Positions 23,170-34,889 of a stretch of DNA of 56,923 nt are shown piece after piece. The stretch covers positions 1 through 56,923 of the forward strand of contig MU400751.1 of the NCBI GenBank assembly GCA_022578965.1, written 5' to 3'. Under the pieces are notes generated by a model that was not told where the DNA came from, did not search any database, and worked only from the letters and a program-made list of their open reading frames with translations. The translations under genes and the position numbers were made by a program. The first letter of the stretch is position 1; the number at the start of each line of letters is the position of its first letter. Source of the DNA: Xylaria sp. FL1777. Lineage: Eukaryota > Ascomycota > Sordariomycetes > Xylariales > Xylariaceae.

Positions 23170-26100
23170 CCTGTTCTTAAAAGTAGTTAGTCTACATTCA
23201 ATAATAATAAGATATGATAATTATATCAAAAAGGAAAGAAAAAAGAATTCCGATTATATTGCCGACAATAACGATATACAACCCACAACAAAAAAAGAAA
23301 TACATGAAGTTGAGGCAAGGGGTTGGTTGTGGCAGAGTCTCGCTAAGGATATCGAGGTGTAAGTCAAGTACTGATAAGCGGTGCTGCGCGAGAACTCCAG
23401 AGTCGTTCAACGAGTAATCCTTACCCGCAATGACCATATTTATTCTATGCAAAAGTGTGTGTGATAAGCTGTTAAGGAATGGGGAAAGCGTATGCATGGA
23501 TGTTATGAATTTGTGTTCTTGCCTGAAATCCCAGAACTTTTGAAGAGAATAAGAGAAGAGAAGGACTGTGAAAATAGTGGGAAAGAACAGGGTAGAGAAA
23601 GCAGGCTATGGCGAGGTCTATACGTTTTCTCGCCGTTTGGAAATAGATATCTACCTTATCACAGACAGCTGGTGCTAAAAAATGACCCTCGGAGAAAAGA
23701 GGAAAGTACCACACCCAAGTACATACCAGACGAGCTGACGGAGCAGCGTTGCTCAATGATGGACAGTTGTTCTTGTGTAACTTCTGCGTTACTGTAAGGT
23801 CGATCAAATCACCCGTACGTAGAAATGAAGAGGGTTGCGATACTGCAGTACTAGTGGTACTGAATATCTTGTCAGAAAGTAGGTGAGAAGCTGCGCACGC
23901 AAGAGAGTTAGCAGCTAGTGACAGACCCGTGATCATGACTTACCTGAGTAGAGCAAGAGACGGCAGTGACATGCTAATCTCGTTCTTGTATCTTGGGTCT
24001 GTTGAATGTCACGTTTATGGAAACTGGGACGTACCAGAGGTTGAGGGTGGCCAACAAGGGAATCGAAAGGAGATTACTTCAAGATGTGAAGATAACATGG
24101 AGTGCGTTCAATATAGAAAGATCATCTGAGTTGGATATAAGACGGTTGAGTAGAGTCACGAGATCGAGAGATCGTGACCAAGAAACTGTAGCCGGGTCTG
24201 GCTTGCAATATTATACGCGTGCGTACGTACGTATGTAGACTGGAGGGAAGTGAAGAGAATGATATGGGGTGGAGGAGGGAAGACAAGAAAGTACCTAGGT
24301 AGGTAGAGAGGGGAGGGTGGAAGGGGGTGCTCAATCTTATAGACGGAAGGAGCAGATGGGATTGTAGATGAGGTTGTGATTCTGCAGGAGGTACCCAGGT
24401 ACTTGACGTACACAACACGCAGGAGGACTGTTGGCGTGCCTTCCTACACTACAATCTACGCAAGTCAGGAAGAAAAGGAAGAAAAGGAAGAGACGAAACA
24501 AGCTCTCTTTGTGCAGCTTAATTTTCTGCTTTACTGGATGGTTAGGGTAGTGTACGGGCAAGTACGGTAAGCTGTGGTGGTTATATCAGAAGAGAGAGCA
24601 GCAATAGTAGGTAGGTATTTGTAAACATCGTCAACATAGATGTTAATGTTTTCACGTCTACAGGTGAGGGTATATTTGGTTTGCAGAAGCTACTGTTGCG
24701 GCCTGCAGCCGCGCACAAACAATTGTACGGGCAACAACAAGATTGTTGTTTGATATAACTGCCTAGTAGTGTGTATATTCGAAGACAACAATGTTCAGTA
24801 AGTAACACATTGTAAACTTGGAGATCAGGTGTCTAACGTTTGATATAAGAAAGACGAGCTATCTAAAAATAACGACGGCGTGGAGGTTGACCGACTTCTG
24901 CCTTCGACAAAAGTGCTGGATCATGGTGCTTACCTGCCTAGTTATAAGACCCGGGGAACTTGAGGAGTTCTCAAGACCCCATCACTTACCTATCACAGAC
25001 ATCTTGTCCTAATAGCACCAATAACCTCTCAATGTTAAGAATGAGGTCTTGCCTGAAAGTGACAGGAACATTATGTAGGCAATTGAGAACCTTTAAAGTG
25101 GCTTGACAGGCAGAACTAGATAATTAGCTGCTTTCATGAACACTGGAAGCAACTACTTCGACTTCATAGTGAGATAATAGAATACACTGATGCTTGTGAA
25201 CTGACTGCCTCATCACTACACCCTATCACACAACTTCAGCAGGAGTACAAAGAGACATGACTGTACTATAAAGAGTCCAAGAGATAGCTTAACACCCAAG
25301 GAGGAGAAAAAGAAAGGAAATTTGGCACAAATATTGAGCAATTCACCTTAGTGCTATTAGCCTGGCGTATTTTCAATTCATACCGCTCTCATCACCAATC
25401 CTCTTCTGCATAGTCCAATGCACTCTAGGTCTGGAGTCACGAATTCCTCTATACCGGCCCAAGCTGACTCGAGCTCTCTACTCCCAGCCTGCTCTATCAC
25501 TAGACAAGACGCGGATCTTCACCGGCCAAAGGTTGACAACGTCGAGACCCTCTTCTGCCAAGCGCTCCATATAGCACAAATCCTCGTGTCACACTTGAAT
25601 CACTATCGGATCATCTAGCGGAGGGGTATACGCAATAACGAGTGACGGCTCATGTTTTGGAGAGCTTCGCTGCCGGTGTCCGCGTGACCTCATGAACGAC
25701 ACTTCGAGAGCATTTATGATGAATTCTTTATAGTGATGGTTAGTGACTAACTAAGCAGTCCTACACTAAATCGAGGTAGAAGTCGAGGGACTTCGGTTCG
25801 TATAGCTCGGCGACTAATAGTCGTAAAGGCTGTAACTACCTATTGTATGTCAGCGTGGTCATATCACATACTATATGTAGTATAAGTAAATTCGATCGCA
25901 TTTAGGTGTAGTGTTTGGAGCTCATCGTGTATCGAGCTACTCGCCAACACTTATGCTTTGTTCCGTCAAGACAGGGATTGTGATGCAATGCGGGTTCCCA
26001 TGCAGTACGGACAAGCTAGTCTCACTTTCACATTCGGTCGAGAATACATGGGCCCTCATCCTCATAGTTAGCTATTGACTGGCATTAATTTCATGCTTGG

Positions 26101-26439
26101 GCTGACGCTGTGGTATATCGATGAGGTTGAATAATGGAAAGGAATCTAGCAATAATGCTGACTGAATAAACCCCAACCTTGTATCCGCCCTTACTATCAT
26201 CACGGGGATTTAATGGAGAAAATAAGCTAAGACTCTGGCAAAGTATCCATCCAAAAGGTGATTGGATTTCATGCCTACTGCCAGGTCTTATGTGAACATG
26301 ATTTGCACTTTGCAGACATGGCATTCGCACGTATATAGCAATGTGGAGCATAAGTTTCGGCTACTCAGCCGAATTGGCCTAGGGTCGGCCTTGTGTTAAT
26401 ACCAATCAAGCATATGCGCATCTTTTCAATTCGATCCAA
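23170..26439. other. Long gene-poor interval upstream of the helicase
   Basis: About 3.3 kb. On the minus strand between 23200 and 23940 there are several short open stretches with plausible splice sites (for example a coding-like segment ending before GTATGT at about 23731). I could not join them into the helicase or name them. The rest contains T/A-rich sequence, an ACGT repeat near 24218-24236 and TACCTAGGTAGG motifs near 24293. No tRNA or other gene is seen. Confidence 0.45.
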
Positions 26440-27803
26440 TTACCGCCAGGTATTGTCCCAGCCAGCTTGCTCAATTATAAATGCGAGGGCAAGCTCAGAA
26501 AACCTGGCCATATGCTATAAACAGTTATCAGCGGGGCTCTCGTCATAGATAGCAATTCAAGACTTACATCAAACGAGAAGTAGCCAAGCTCATCGTCGAC
26601 GTCCATGGTATCCTTGGCAGTGTGTATATAAGGATCATAATCTCCCGGGAAGCGTCCCTTAGCTAGCGGGTTGCCCTCGGACGCAAATGCCGATGGGAAT
26701 CCATTCTGAGTGAATGACATGTAATCAGAACCTGCTCCTGGGAACAGGCCGTAAACGGCGGCAGGAATGGAGATATACTCCTTGCTCAATGACACGACCC
26801 AGGCGGTCAATGCATCGTCGGCATCTGTCTTGATCAGGCCAATGGACTCAGGGGTCGAGTTTCGGGCGACATAGGCGGTCATATCAAACTCGAGCATGGC
26901 GCCAATATTGGCCCCTTGTTGTTTCTTGTCGCGCGCAATAGCTTGACTGCCCAGCAACCCTCCCTCTTCGGCAGCATACCAGTGGAACTCGACAGGTCCA
27001 TTCTTGGGTACGAATCCAGACTGGGCGAGGACGCGGAAGGCTTCGAGAATGCTGACGGTACCGGAGCCGTCGTCATCAGCGCCGGGGGCAGGGAGCAAGG
27101 GAAAGCGATAGTTGGCCGAATCTTGGTGGGCGCCGATGATGGTCAAGGGGAGAGAGGAGTTGCGGACCTTGGGCTCGAAACGGGCAATGATAGACGACTG
27201 CGGGAACGCATGGGTAAAGTACTCGAGAGAGATGTGGGTGTGGAAGGGCGCAGTCTGGATGATGGCGAGGATTTGGTCGTGCAGCCATTGGGCGCTCTGT
27301 TCGCCGTAGACGTCGCCGTAGTAACGGTTGTAGAAGCCACTCAGGTGTGCCAAGACGTCGCGCATATTGTCGGTCGAGATCTTTGGGAAAAGCGGCGTTA
27401 CAAGTGATTGATGGGCTAATTTGGGAAGATGCGCCTTTCCTGCCCACGAGGCGCCCACGTCTTCTTGATAGTCGGTGATGTCCTTGAACTTGAGGCCCTT
27501 CCGGCGAAGGCGCAACTTATCGCCCTCGGTCATCCATTGCGGCGTGTCATGGCCGAAGACGTGGAGGAGACGCGGTTCGGCGAGCTCGCCGAGGAGCTCG
27601 GGTCGAAGGGAAACGAGAGCGTCGACGGGGTCGGGATGGGCGTCAAGGGCCACGAGGATGGCCATATCGACTGCATGGACGGGAGAGTCGTTACCTAGAG
27701 AATCCGGCGAGCCCAGAACCACCTGCGAGCCTGCACGCAATGAAGCGGAGACTTGCGAGGCGGACAAGCCAAGGGCTAGGAGTTTAAACAGGATGCAGTT
27801 CAT
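26440..27803 (-). CDS. Leucine aminopeptidase 1-like M28 metallopeptidase, secreted
   Basis: Two exons, 27803-26568 and 26514-26440, joined over a 53-base intron (GTAAGT...TTATAG), encode 436 residues. The short last exon gives the family C-terminus HMARFSELALAFIIEQAGWDNTWR. A signal peptide (MNCILFKLLALGLSASQVSA) and a propeptide precede the M28E catalytic domain. Zinc ligands fit His226 in IIGAHQDS, the Asp in GADDDGSG (243-245), Glu279/280 in AAEEGGLLGS, Asp307 in EFDMT and His394 in DPYIHTAKDT. The enzyme removes N-terminal leucine and similar residues from peptides outside the cell, a nutrient-scavenging role shared with Aspergillus and dermatophyte Lap1. All catalytic positions appear intact. 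Length matches the family preproprotein. Confidence 0.93.
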
Positions 27804-28423
27804 GATCGTTCATTAAATGGATTAAGGTTATGCTAGAAGCCTAGAACCGTAGAGCGGCGCTGGGATGCCCGTCTTAATTAAGACCAGAATTAAGACCTAC
27901 CCAGGTAGGTACCGGAGGACTTACCGTAAGGCCCACTACAGATAGCCTATCTACCTAGACTTAACCTAATACAGCGCATTTTTGGCCCTCACATTAGCTG
28001 TTAGCTGCACAGGCAGAGCTAGAATAGGCTATCAGGAGAGAACCCCCTTAACAGATCTTATATGCACAAGGATTCCCTACTCATTAGGTAGCACTGCTCT
28101 CAGTCCGTTTTGGAGGTTGTGATTGTGAAGAATCGAAAATCAAACCATACCGTTGCGAATTCCAATTCGGGGATTCAAGAAAATGTTGCCCGCAATGAAA
28201 TATCCTATAGCGTGTAGATCAGCCAATCTCACCTAATTGCGGGGGATTGTCCAGCTGAAAACCACAACCTTTTGAAGGTGAAAGGTGCAACCAATGACTG
28301 CACATAGAAGACCAGCCACCAAACAGTCCAGACTTCATAATGCACTTTAGTAGTCATGAATATAAGCTACCTGCGAGCAACAATGAATCCAATCTTCTGT
28401 TGGAAGGCTTACATCTATAAAAA
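27804..28423. other. Divergent intergenic region
   Basis: This is the shared upstream region of the aminopeptidase (-) and a HET gene (+). It contains CCCAGGTAGGTACC near 27901, one of the recurring ACCTAGGT-type motifs. No coding frame is supported. Confidence 0.5.
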
Positions 28424-30821
28424 ATGGCGGCTCTGAAGTACACGCCCTTGCACCCGTCAAAGAAGCAGATTCGCCTCCTGACATTGCTGAATGGGGAATG
28501 GAATGATAAGATCAAGTGCAAGCTCTTCGTAGCCTCTCTTGATGACGAGCCGAAGTACGAGGTGCGCTAAGATGACACGCAGGCCAATATCTATTAAGAT
28601 TATACTCACGATTCAAGCAGGCGTTATCTTACGTATGGGGGTCTCAGACCGATCTCGTGGATATTGATGTCGACGGCGTCATATTCTCGGCTACCCAAAA
28701 CCTCTACGCGGCATTAAGAAGGTTGAGGGAGCAAATCCGGGGTAGCGGGAGTAACGAGGATAGTAGAACACTGTGGGTCGACGCGATATGTATCAACCAG
28801 AAAGACGACGAAGAGAAAGGTCATCAAGTGCAGCTCATGGGGGATATATATAGTCAGACCATCCAGGGACTCTTGTGGCTAGGCGAAGAGCCTGAGGAGC
28901 CACAGCCAATTGTCAGTCAAGAGCAAGAGGATGAAGTTGCACGTCTACTAAAAATGTCGGGCGATGTCTTAGATGGAATCGCTGCTCGTTTCCCCAGCAT
29001 CAAAGAGCTAAGTTCAATGCCTGAGGTAAAACCGAGGCCGGGCCGAGACGATTTCAAGATAACCCGGACACGGCCAGAGCATTGGGCCCCCGGGTTTGAC
29101 CCGGGACGGCTAGACGAAGCTGGCAAGCTTGCCTTGGAGGCTGACAGCTTCTACCAAGTTGGCTGTCTCTTGATGATGCTCGGGCTAGGATCGCATCTTA
29201 ACTGGATAGCACATCTTCAGTACGAGCCAGACGACGCACCAGTTACATTCCGAACGAATACTCTCCAGGCTTTGCATTGGCTTGCTACTCGGCCATGGTG
29301 GACCCGAATATGGACGGTCCAAGAGTGCATTCTACCGTGGGACTCGGAATTGTTGTATGGACCTGTTCGAATCCCGTGGAGGCGCTTCCTTACGGGCATT
29401 TCCAACTTCCAGAAACATAGAACGAGCTGTTGCGCTAATGTTCCCGGGATAAACGACAGTGAGTAATTCCCGGTGTTATATTTCTTCCAGTTCTGTGTAT
29501 TACTATAGAAAGACTCCTTTTTAGGGCAGTTCCATGTTGGAATGAAACCCTCCAGATTAGACTCAAAGAGCAGTTACTCACCTTAAGTATCGTAGTGCTC
29601 AACCCTCTCGTGGAAACTGTACTGCCCTGCCTGACGTTGCATCAATACTGTCATCGTGAAGACTTCAATCTTCCTACAGTTTCAACTGACCTAGACGATC
29701 CATCACACGTCTCGTCTCTCTTTCGGCCAGAATCTCTTTTGTGGACCTTTCAGCATCGTCAGGCCACAGATCCACGGGACAAAATCTACGGGATTCTATC
29801 TCTCCTAAAGGGGCAGTCCACTAGTACCGGGCAACTTGCGAAAGAGCTCATAATCCCCGATTATAGCCCCAAGATGAGTTTTGAGAAAGTTTTCACGAGG
29901 GTGGTATTCAACATCATAGAGTTCAGTGCTTCCCTCGACATCATCTCTCAACCAGGCCCTATCTCTCGCGACCTTGACCTGAGGCTGCCATCTTGGGTAC
30001 CCGACTTCACACGGCCAATGATGTTCGCCGGGTCACTCGACAGATATCTGAAGCAGCTTCCGTGCTACAAGGCCTCCGCGGGGCACGGCGTGTCTCTTTC
30101 AGTGATTGAGGAAAACATCTTGGTTCTTGAAGGCTATCTTATCGATACTATCGCAAGCACGTCTTCGGCAATGCTTTACAGAGGCGAAGAGATTCAGGGA
30201 TCTGTCATGAAAGAGTGGCATACATTTGCAAAGGATTACTACAAGCAAGAGGCTGGAGACAGTGCTATTCACTGGAAGGATCGATTTTGGCGCACACTAT
30301 GTGGCGATACCATCATGACCCACCAGAAAGTGCTAATACAGGAGGACTTTAAGGCACCCCTTAGACGTATTCCTACTTCATTGGCATCGGCTCTCGGTAC
30401 AGGGGCCGAAGAGGCCGCATATAACCTCTGGTGCCGGGCACAGGGCCTCGATGAACTCGCTACAGGGCTCCCGCCACTTATAGATGACGGTGCTGACGAC
30501 GCCGTTGGTGAATCCGCTGTCGGTAACATTGGATATGCAGTCAAGATTTCCACCGCGAGCAGGAAACTGTTCATAAGCGCCAAGGGTTATCTAGGTCTCG
30601 GTCCACCCATAACTGGGCTGACCTACCCGCAGAACGATCGCATCTTCGTCTTTCCTGGCGGCAAGACACCCTTTGTATTGCGTCATGTAGGCATGCGGCA
30701 CGTTCCCGGATTGGGAATGCAGCCCTGTCATGAATTACTGGGCGATTGCTACTTGGATAAATTCATGGATGGCGAAGGAATGAGGAACTTCGAGAAGAAA
30801 CAGACTGTTTATTTGGTTTAG
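28424..30821 (+). CDS. HET-domain protein (HET-6 type heterokaryon incompatibility)
   Basis: Three exons are read: 28424-28561, 28621-29462 and 29525-30821, 758 residues. The HET signature spans the first splice: YEALSYVWGS, then TLWVDAICINQKDDEEKGHQVQLMGDIYSQ and WWTRIWTVQEC. Between the second and third parts lies a charged insert of about 100 residues (PRPGRDD...). The C-terminal part has the usual TDPRDKIYGILSLLKG and IIPDYSPKMSFEKVF followed by LPSWVPDFT. HET domains trigger cell death after fusion of incompatible strains, or act in innate immunity. The second intron is ambiguous: donor 29463 with acceptor 29524, or donor 29459 (GTGAGT) with acceptor 29508, both stay in frame. No partner specificity can be read. 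Confidence 0.88.
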
Positions 30822-31190
30822 ATGATTAGCAACGTATTAATTCTTCGATTCCCGCCCGTCGATGATGTAGCTGGCTTGGATCTGTATACGCAAGGTGATA
30901 CCCCGCCTGGTTAGCTGTGCTTATTAATCGGGCGTGCGATTGCGAGTAGGCTTTGATTAACTCCGAGCGGTGTTCAGTCTATCCTATTATGTGTTTTTCT
31001 TAATCGCGTATAGTAGCCACTAATATCTATCGCAGCTTGAAAGTGTATATAAGATCTGCCGCGTTTGCGTTAAAGGACTGGGCATAGTCCATCGGATTGT
31101 GCAACAGACCGCCTGAGATACTCACCTCCATACTTCTCGAACAACTAGCCCCCTGATACAAACCGGTACTTCAATTGACGTTTGGACGAC
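30822..31190. other. Intergenic region between co-oriented genes
   Basis: About 370 bases between the HET gene and the SRPBCC gene, with no coding frame. It is long enough for a separate promoter, with a TATA-like TATATAAGA near 31046. Confidence 0.5.
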
Positions 31191-31703
31191 ATGTCTTCGC
31201 GCATCCTATGGCCACAGAAGTATCTTCCGGGTACAACCGACAACTTCGTCTCGAATGAGATTTTCGTCAAGGGCATCACTGCACAACAAGTATGGCCTTA
31301 TCTAAACGACATGACGAAATGGGAATTGTATTACAACAACGTCTCCCAAATCACGCCCCCCGTTTCGGGCCCTAGGCTAGAAAAGGGCGACAAATTCAGC
31401 TTCTCGACGTTTGGATTTCCACCGCTCCAGTCCGAAGTATGGGAGTCAGTCGCGCCTTCTCCTATGGCACCAGGTAGAATTGCGTGGCGGGCCTGGCAGG
31501 ATGGTGATGAGGATTCGTCAATAGATGTGTACCATGCGTGGCTTGTAGAGGATACGGATTGGGGCGTGGTCCGTATCCTGACGCAAGAGGTACAGATTGG
31601 GAAACCTGCTGCGCAACTGGCCACGACAAAACCGAACCCGATGCTCAACGGACATCAGGACTGGCTGGATGGGCTGGCCAACTATACGAAGCTGAACTCG
31701 TAG
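31191..31703 (+). CDS. SRPBCC / START-like (polyketide cyclase-type) protein
   Basis: A single exon of 170 residues from ATG 31191. The sequence shows an SRPBCC helix-grip pattern: an N-terminal strand (NEIFVKGITAQQVWPYLNDMTKWELYYNNV), a GDKFSFSTFGFPPLQSEV strand pair, an AWRAWQDGDED turn, DVYHAWLVED, VRILTQEVQIG and a C-terminal helix (GHQDWLDGLANYTKL). This fold binds hydrophobic ligands; fungal members of this size are annotated as polyketide cyclase/dehydrase-like, mostly without known substrate. It lies just downstream of one HET gene and is convergent with another, but nothing indicates a functional link. Confidence 0.78.
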   Translation: MSSRILWPQKYLPGTTDNFVSNEIFVKGITAQQVWPYLNDMTKWELYYNNVSQITPPVSGPRLEKGDKFSFSTFGFPPLQSEVWESVAPSPMAPGRIAWRAWQDGDEDSSIDVYHAWLVEDTDWGVVRILTQEVQIGKPAAQLATTKPNPMLNGHQDWLDGLANYTKLNS

Positions 31704-32158
31704 TTATACGACTTTGTAAATATCTGCTCCATCACCGTTATGGCTTACTCTTTCCCATTTCAATGCGCCGAACTCCTGCTTTCTGCCGCATCCGTGTCCC
31801 GACTGCCGGCGTATCAAGACGTATGAGCATCCCTGATCCCTTGCCCTCAACCGCATGGCGTGCGGTACCTCGTTCGCCTTGTTTACCTTCCTTCTGCCGC
31901 TTGGTAGCCCCTTTGATCGCCCACTGTACCTCAGCATACCTACACACATCATTTGAGATTTCTCGTGCATGTCGGTAGGATATGCAGAAAAACAGTATCA
32001 GCCCCAATTTACAGTAGGCTCTGATGTAGCAGAGCATTGCCTCTTATCCAACAAGTAGTTGATACAGAATTTCGGTGCCTTAATATTAAAATTTTCCCAG
32101 TAGCCTGTAACATAAGAAATTCGCGAAATTCAGGTGTCAATGATCGGCCATTTAGCTC
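31704..32158. other. Convergent intergenic region
   Basis: This holds the 3' sides of the SRPBCC gene (+) and the second HET gene (-). No coding frame is supported. Confidence 0.5.
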
Positions 32159-33999
32159 TTAGTCTAATTCTGAGTGCGGTTCTGGCTCGGCAGTGACTTC
32201 AACGATGGAGGCATGTTCGGCCTCCCGAATGTTAAGAGACAAAATATAAGTTCCCTGAGACGTTTCATGCACTATTCCCTTTTTCGGGTTACCAGATAAG
32301 AAGTCCTGGCTAAACTGAGTTGTCTGTTCAAGTATATCTTCTCTGCTGATGTTTTCGCCATATATTTGGGTGATAGAAGCATCGATCCCGTTTTTCGCAT
32401 CTGATAATTTGAGATAGATGACAAGGTAATGATCCTGGTATGATTCTTTATTCCGGTATATGGCGACGAGGGGCCTACTCTGGCGAAAACGGATAGATAC
32501 GGTGCCATTTTCCTGGACATCAGACCCAACCCCTATACCGTTTACCAGAGTGGCACGGTCAAATTTGAAGTGTCCCAGCATCCAGGATAGTGCCTGGATC
32601 ACGACAAGCCTCTCAGGATCTTCTTCCACCCAAGTAACATCATCCCAAGGATTTTCGCCTGGGGCTACCAAGACCTGCTTCAACGTGGCTCGCTCGATTA
32701 TGTCATCGATAGAAACCTTAACGAGCCCGATATTGACGTCGCGCGTGTAGCGTTCACGTGACACGTCATGGGTTAAGATAACTGCTACGCGTGAACTCGC
32801 ATCGGTACCTTGTTGACAATTAAGAATGGCTAGGACTCTTCTTTGCACTTTCCGCTGTAAGTGTGGAGGGTCCGGGATCAGATATTGCATGGACGACTCT
32901 CTCATTAGAGAATAAAGTGGAACTTTATGGCAGTCTTCTAGTACCGGCAGAGTAATGCGAACGCCCCTATTGGTAATGGCGAATGATAGGCCACCGGTAG
33001 TATCACCGATTGGATGTTCAATGCTTCTCTGGATTGAGTGCGAGAAAGTAAACTGGGCCGGACACGAAGCCAGTAATCCGTGGTCAGTTCCTCCTTGCCA
33101 GGCAAAGATCGACTCATCGTCTAATTCTCTTATTATCTCTTCTTGAAGTCTCCGGAATGCTCTTCTGCCTTCACCGTAGAGAAGAGGCATGGACACGCCG
33201 AAGAGACCAAGCAAGCAGTAAGCTTCATCCTCTATTCTGGTTGTGTGTCTCCGCGAAGCCCACTGAATCACTAGTTAGCATTCTTACTCTCGGGAGGGAC
33301 GCTGGCATCGCGTTGCCAGAATAAATCCGTAGTATGAGTGAATAGAAGTAGAGTTATTAAGAAACAGCTACTACTTACAGACATCTTTTGGCTGACGCTA
33401 TAGTCACTGATATTACGAAATCTAAGAACCTGCTTAGGGATTGAAGTAGCTTGACCAACAGCTTGCCTTAAATCGAGTCGAGTGCCAATTCTAATCCATC
33501 CAGAGGAGAAAAATATCAAGATATTAGGAGCAATCAATTCCTGCAGAGTCCACCCACGGGTCCAGTACCGACTACGCTTAAAACTCATCATTCCCTCAGA
33601 CTGTACGTCCTCAACATCCGCAAGATAGGCGTAACAGAGCGTGGCATTCTCGTACCATCGGTACATTGAGTTTATAGCTTCAGATAGCTCCGCAGAGCTT
33701 CGCTTGTCAATGCAGCAAGTATCGATCCACTGTCGCCATCATATGTTATACATCAGCAGCGGTCTAATGAGAATCAATAAAGCGAATAGCCGTACCACGT
33801 AGGCAAGCCCGTCAACACGCGCTTGGTTGCAGCAGAGTGTGATTTTTTGATACCCTTTAAGAGATGGGGCTATCCCTTCTTTCATATCTTGTAGAGTCAC
33901 CTCCTCTTCATCCCAGGTGTGAGATAGGATGGCATATCGTGGAATTCGGTTACCATGAAACTCGCTGATAATGAGCGTATGAACATTGAGGAGTCGCAT
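32159..33999 (-). CDS. HET-domain protein (HET-E type N-terminus)
   Basis: Three exons, 33999-33796, 33729-33379 and 33262-32159, join in frame to 552 residues. The protein opens MRLLNVHTLIISEFHG and continues YAILSHTWDEEEVTLQDM, GLAYVWIDTCCIDKRSSAELSEAINSMYRWY across the first splice, and RYWTRGWTLQELIAPNILIFF, the canonical HET-E/HET-D-like domain. After the second splice comes WASRRHTTRIEDEAYCLLGLFGV followed by MPLLYGEGRRAFRRLQEEI, the normal end of the domain. The remaining 300 residues hold no NACHT P-loop and no WD repeats, so it is not a full HET-E NLR. Its C-terminal beta-rich part is common to short HET proteins. The role is inferred as allorecognition or programmed cell death. Confidence 0.88.
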
Positions 34000-34889
34000 A
34001 GTCAAATGTAAATAACAGAGAGTCCTGCCGGTTCTTTCGAAATCCACCGTATGAATAAGAGATTCTATGAAAAGGTAAGCTTGGAAGAAGTTCCAATAGG
34101 TATGGTGACATTGACGGAATGATATTTGATTCCCCTTTGCAGCTCTAAGTTGAGAGGCACAGCCGGCAGCGGACCGTCAACTACAGTTACAGCTGTGCAG
34201 TCCTTCAACCCCTCTTTCCTGGGCAATGGCCGATAGTGCGAATAAAATAAAGCATGTACAATCTAACGGTCCGGCACAGATTATATCGGGCCGTTGATAG
34301 CTCAACTTACCGTTAACGTAAGCTAGCACTTTTGTAGGCCACTAGCTACGCTACAGCTAGCTGCGTAGTTAGTAGCCTGATACGCCTCCACTTTACTGTC
34401 TATTCTGTGTAGACCGTTAACGGCCCGATCTTATGGTTACCGGGCTGTTAGACCGTATATAGTTTATTTTATTTGCACTATAAGCCATTGCCAAGGATAA
34501 TGGCCAATTTTGGCCCGAACCTCGGTATAGGGGTAACAGTTCACCCTTAAGCACGAAGAGACATTCATGCCACAAGTTCTTGGGGACTGGGTTGCTTAAT
34601 AAATAAGAAAATCAATAGCTTACTACTTATTCAAGTAAGGGCAGGTAAACAGTTCAACAACTCAACGTTAACTTATAGATCTATAATATCAACCACAACG
34701 ACCCAATCTTGCGTGAACTGCAAGTTCGCCGAGTTACTGCTCAGAGTACAATCTTCAGTCGGGATAGGCACCAATACAATATAATCAATGTCCATGCTGC
34801 GACACCTGTCGATCGCCACAGGACGCTATCTGCCAAATGGAGAATGGTCTTAGGCTCCAAAGTATAACACCGCAAACGATGAATAGGTC
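34000..34889. other. Intergenic region holding a fold-back element
   Basis: This lies between the HET gene start and the MFS transporter 3' end. It contains the inverted-repeat element at 34262-34451 and no gene. Confidence 0.5.
34262..34451. mobile_element. Degenerate fold-back / MITE-like element
   Basis: The left half (from TCTAACGGTCCGG) and the reverse complement of the right half (from TCTAACAGCCCGG) align over almost their full length: TCTAAC, an exact ATCGGGCCGTT, then AGGC-ACTA-CTACGC, to a central AGCTAGCT palindrome. The whole 190 bases could fold into one imperfect hairpin. Many mismatches are transitions, as expected after mild RIP. No coding capacity and no clear target duplication are seen. 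Confidence 0.65.

Noticed and set aside
29360..29385. GTTCGAATCCCG resembling a tRNA T-arm
   Set aside because: It lies inside the coding frame of the HET gene and no acceptor stem, D-arm or anticodon arm can be placed around it.
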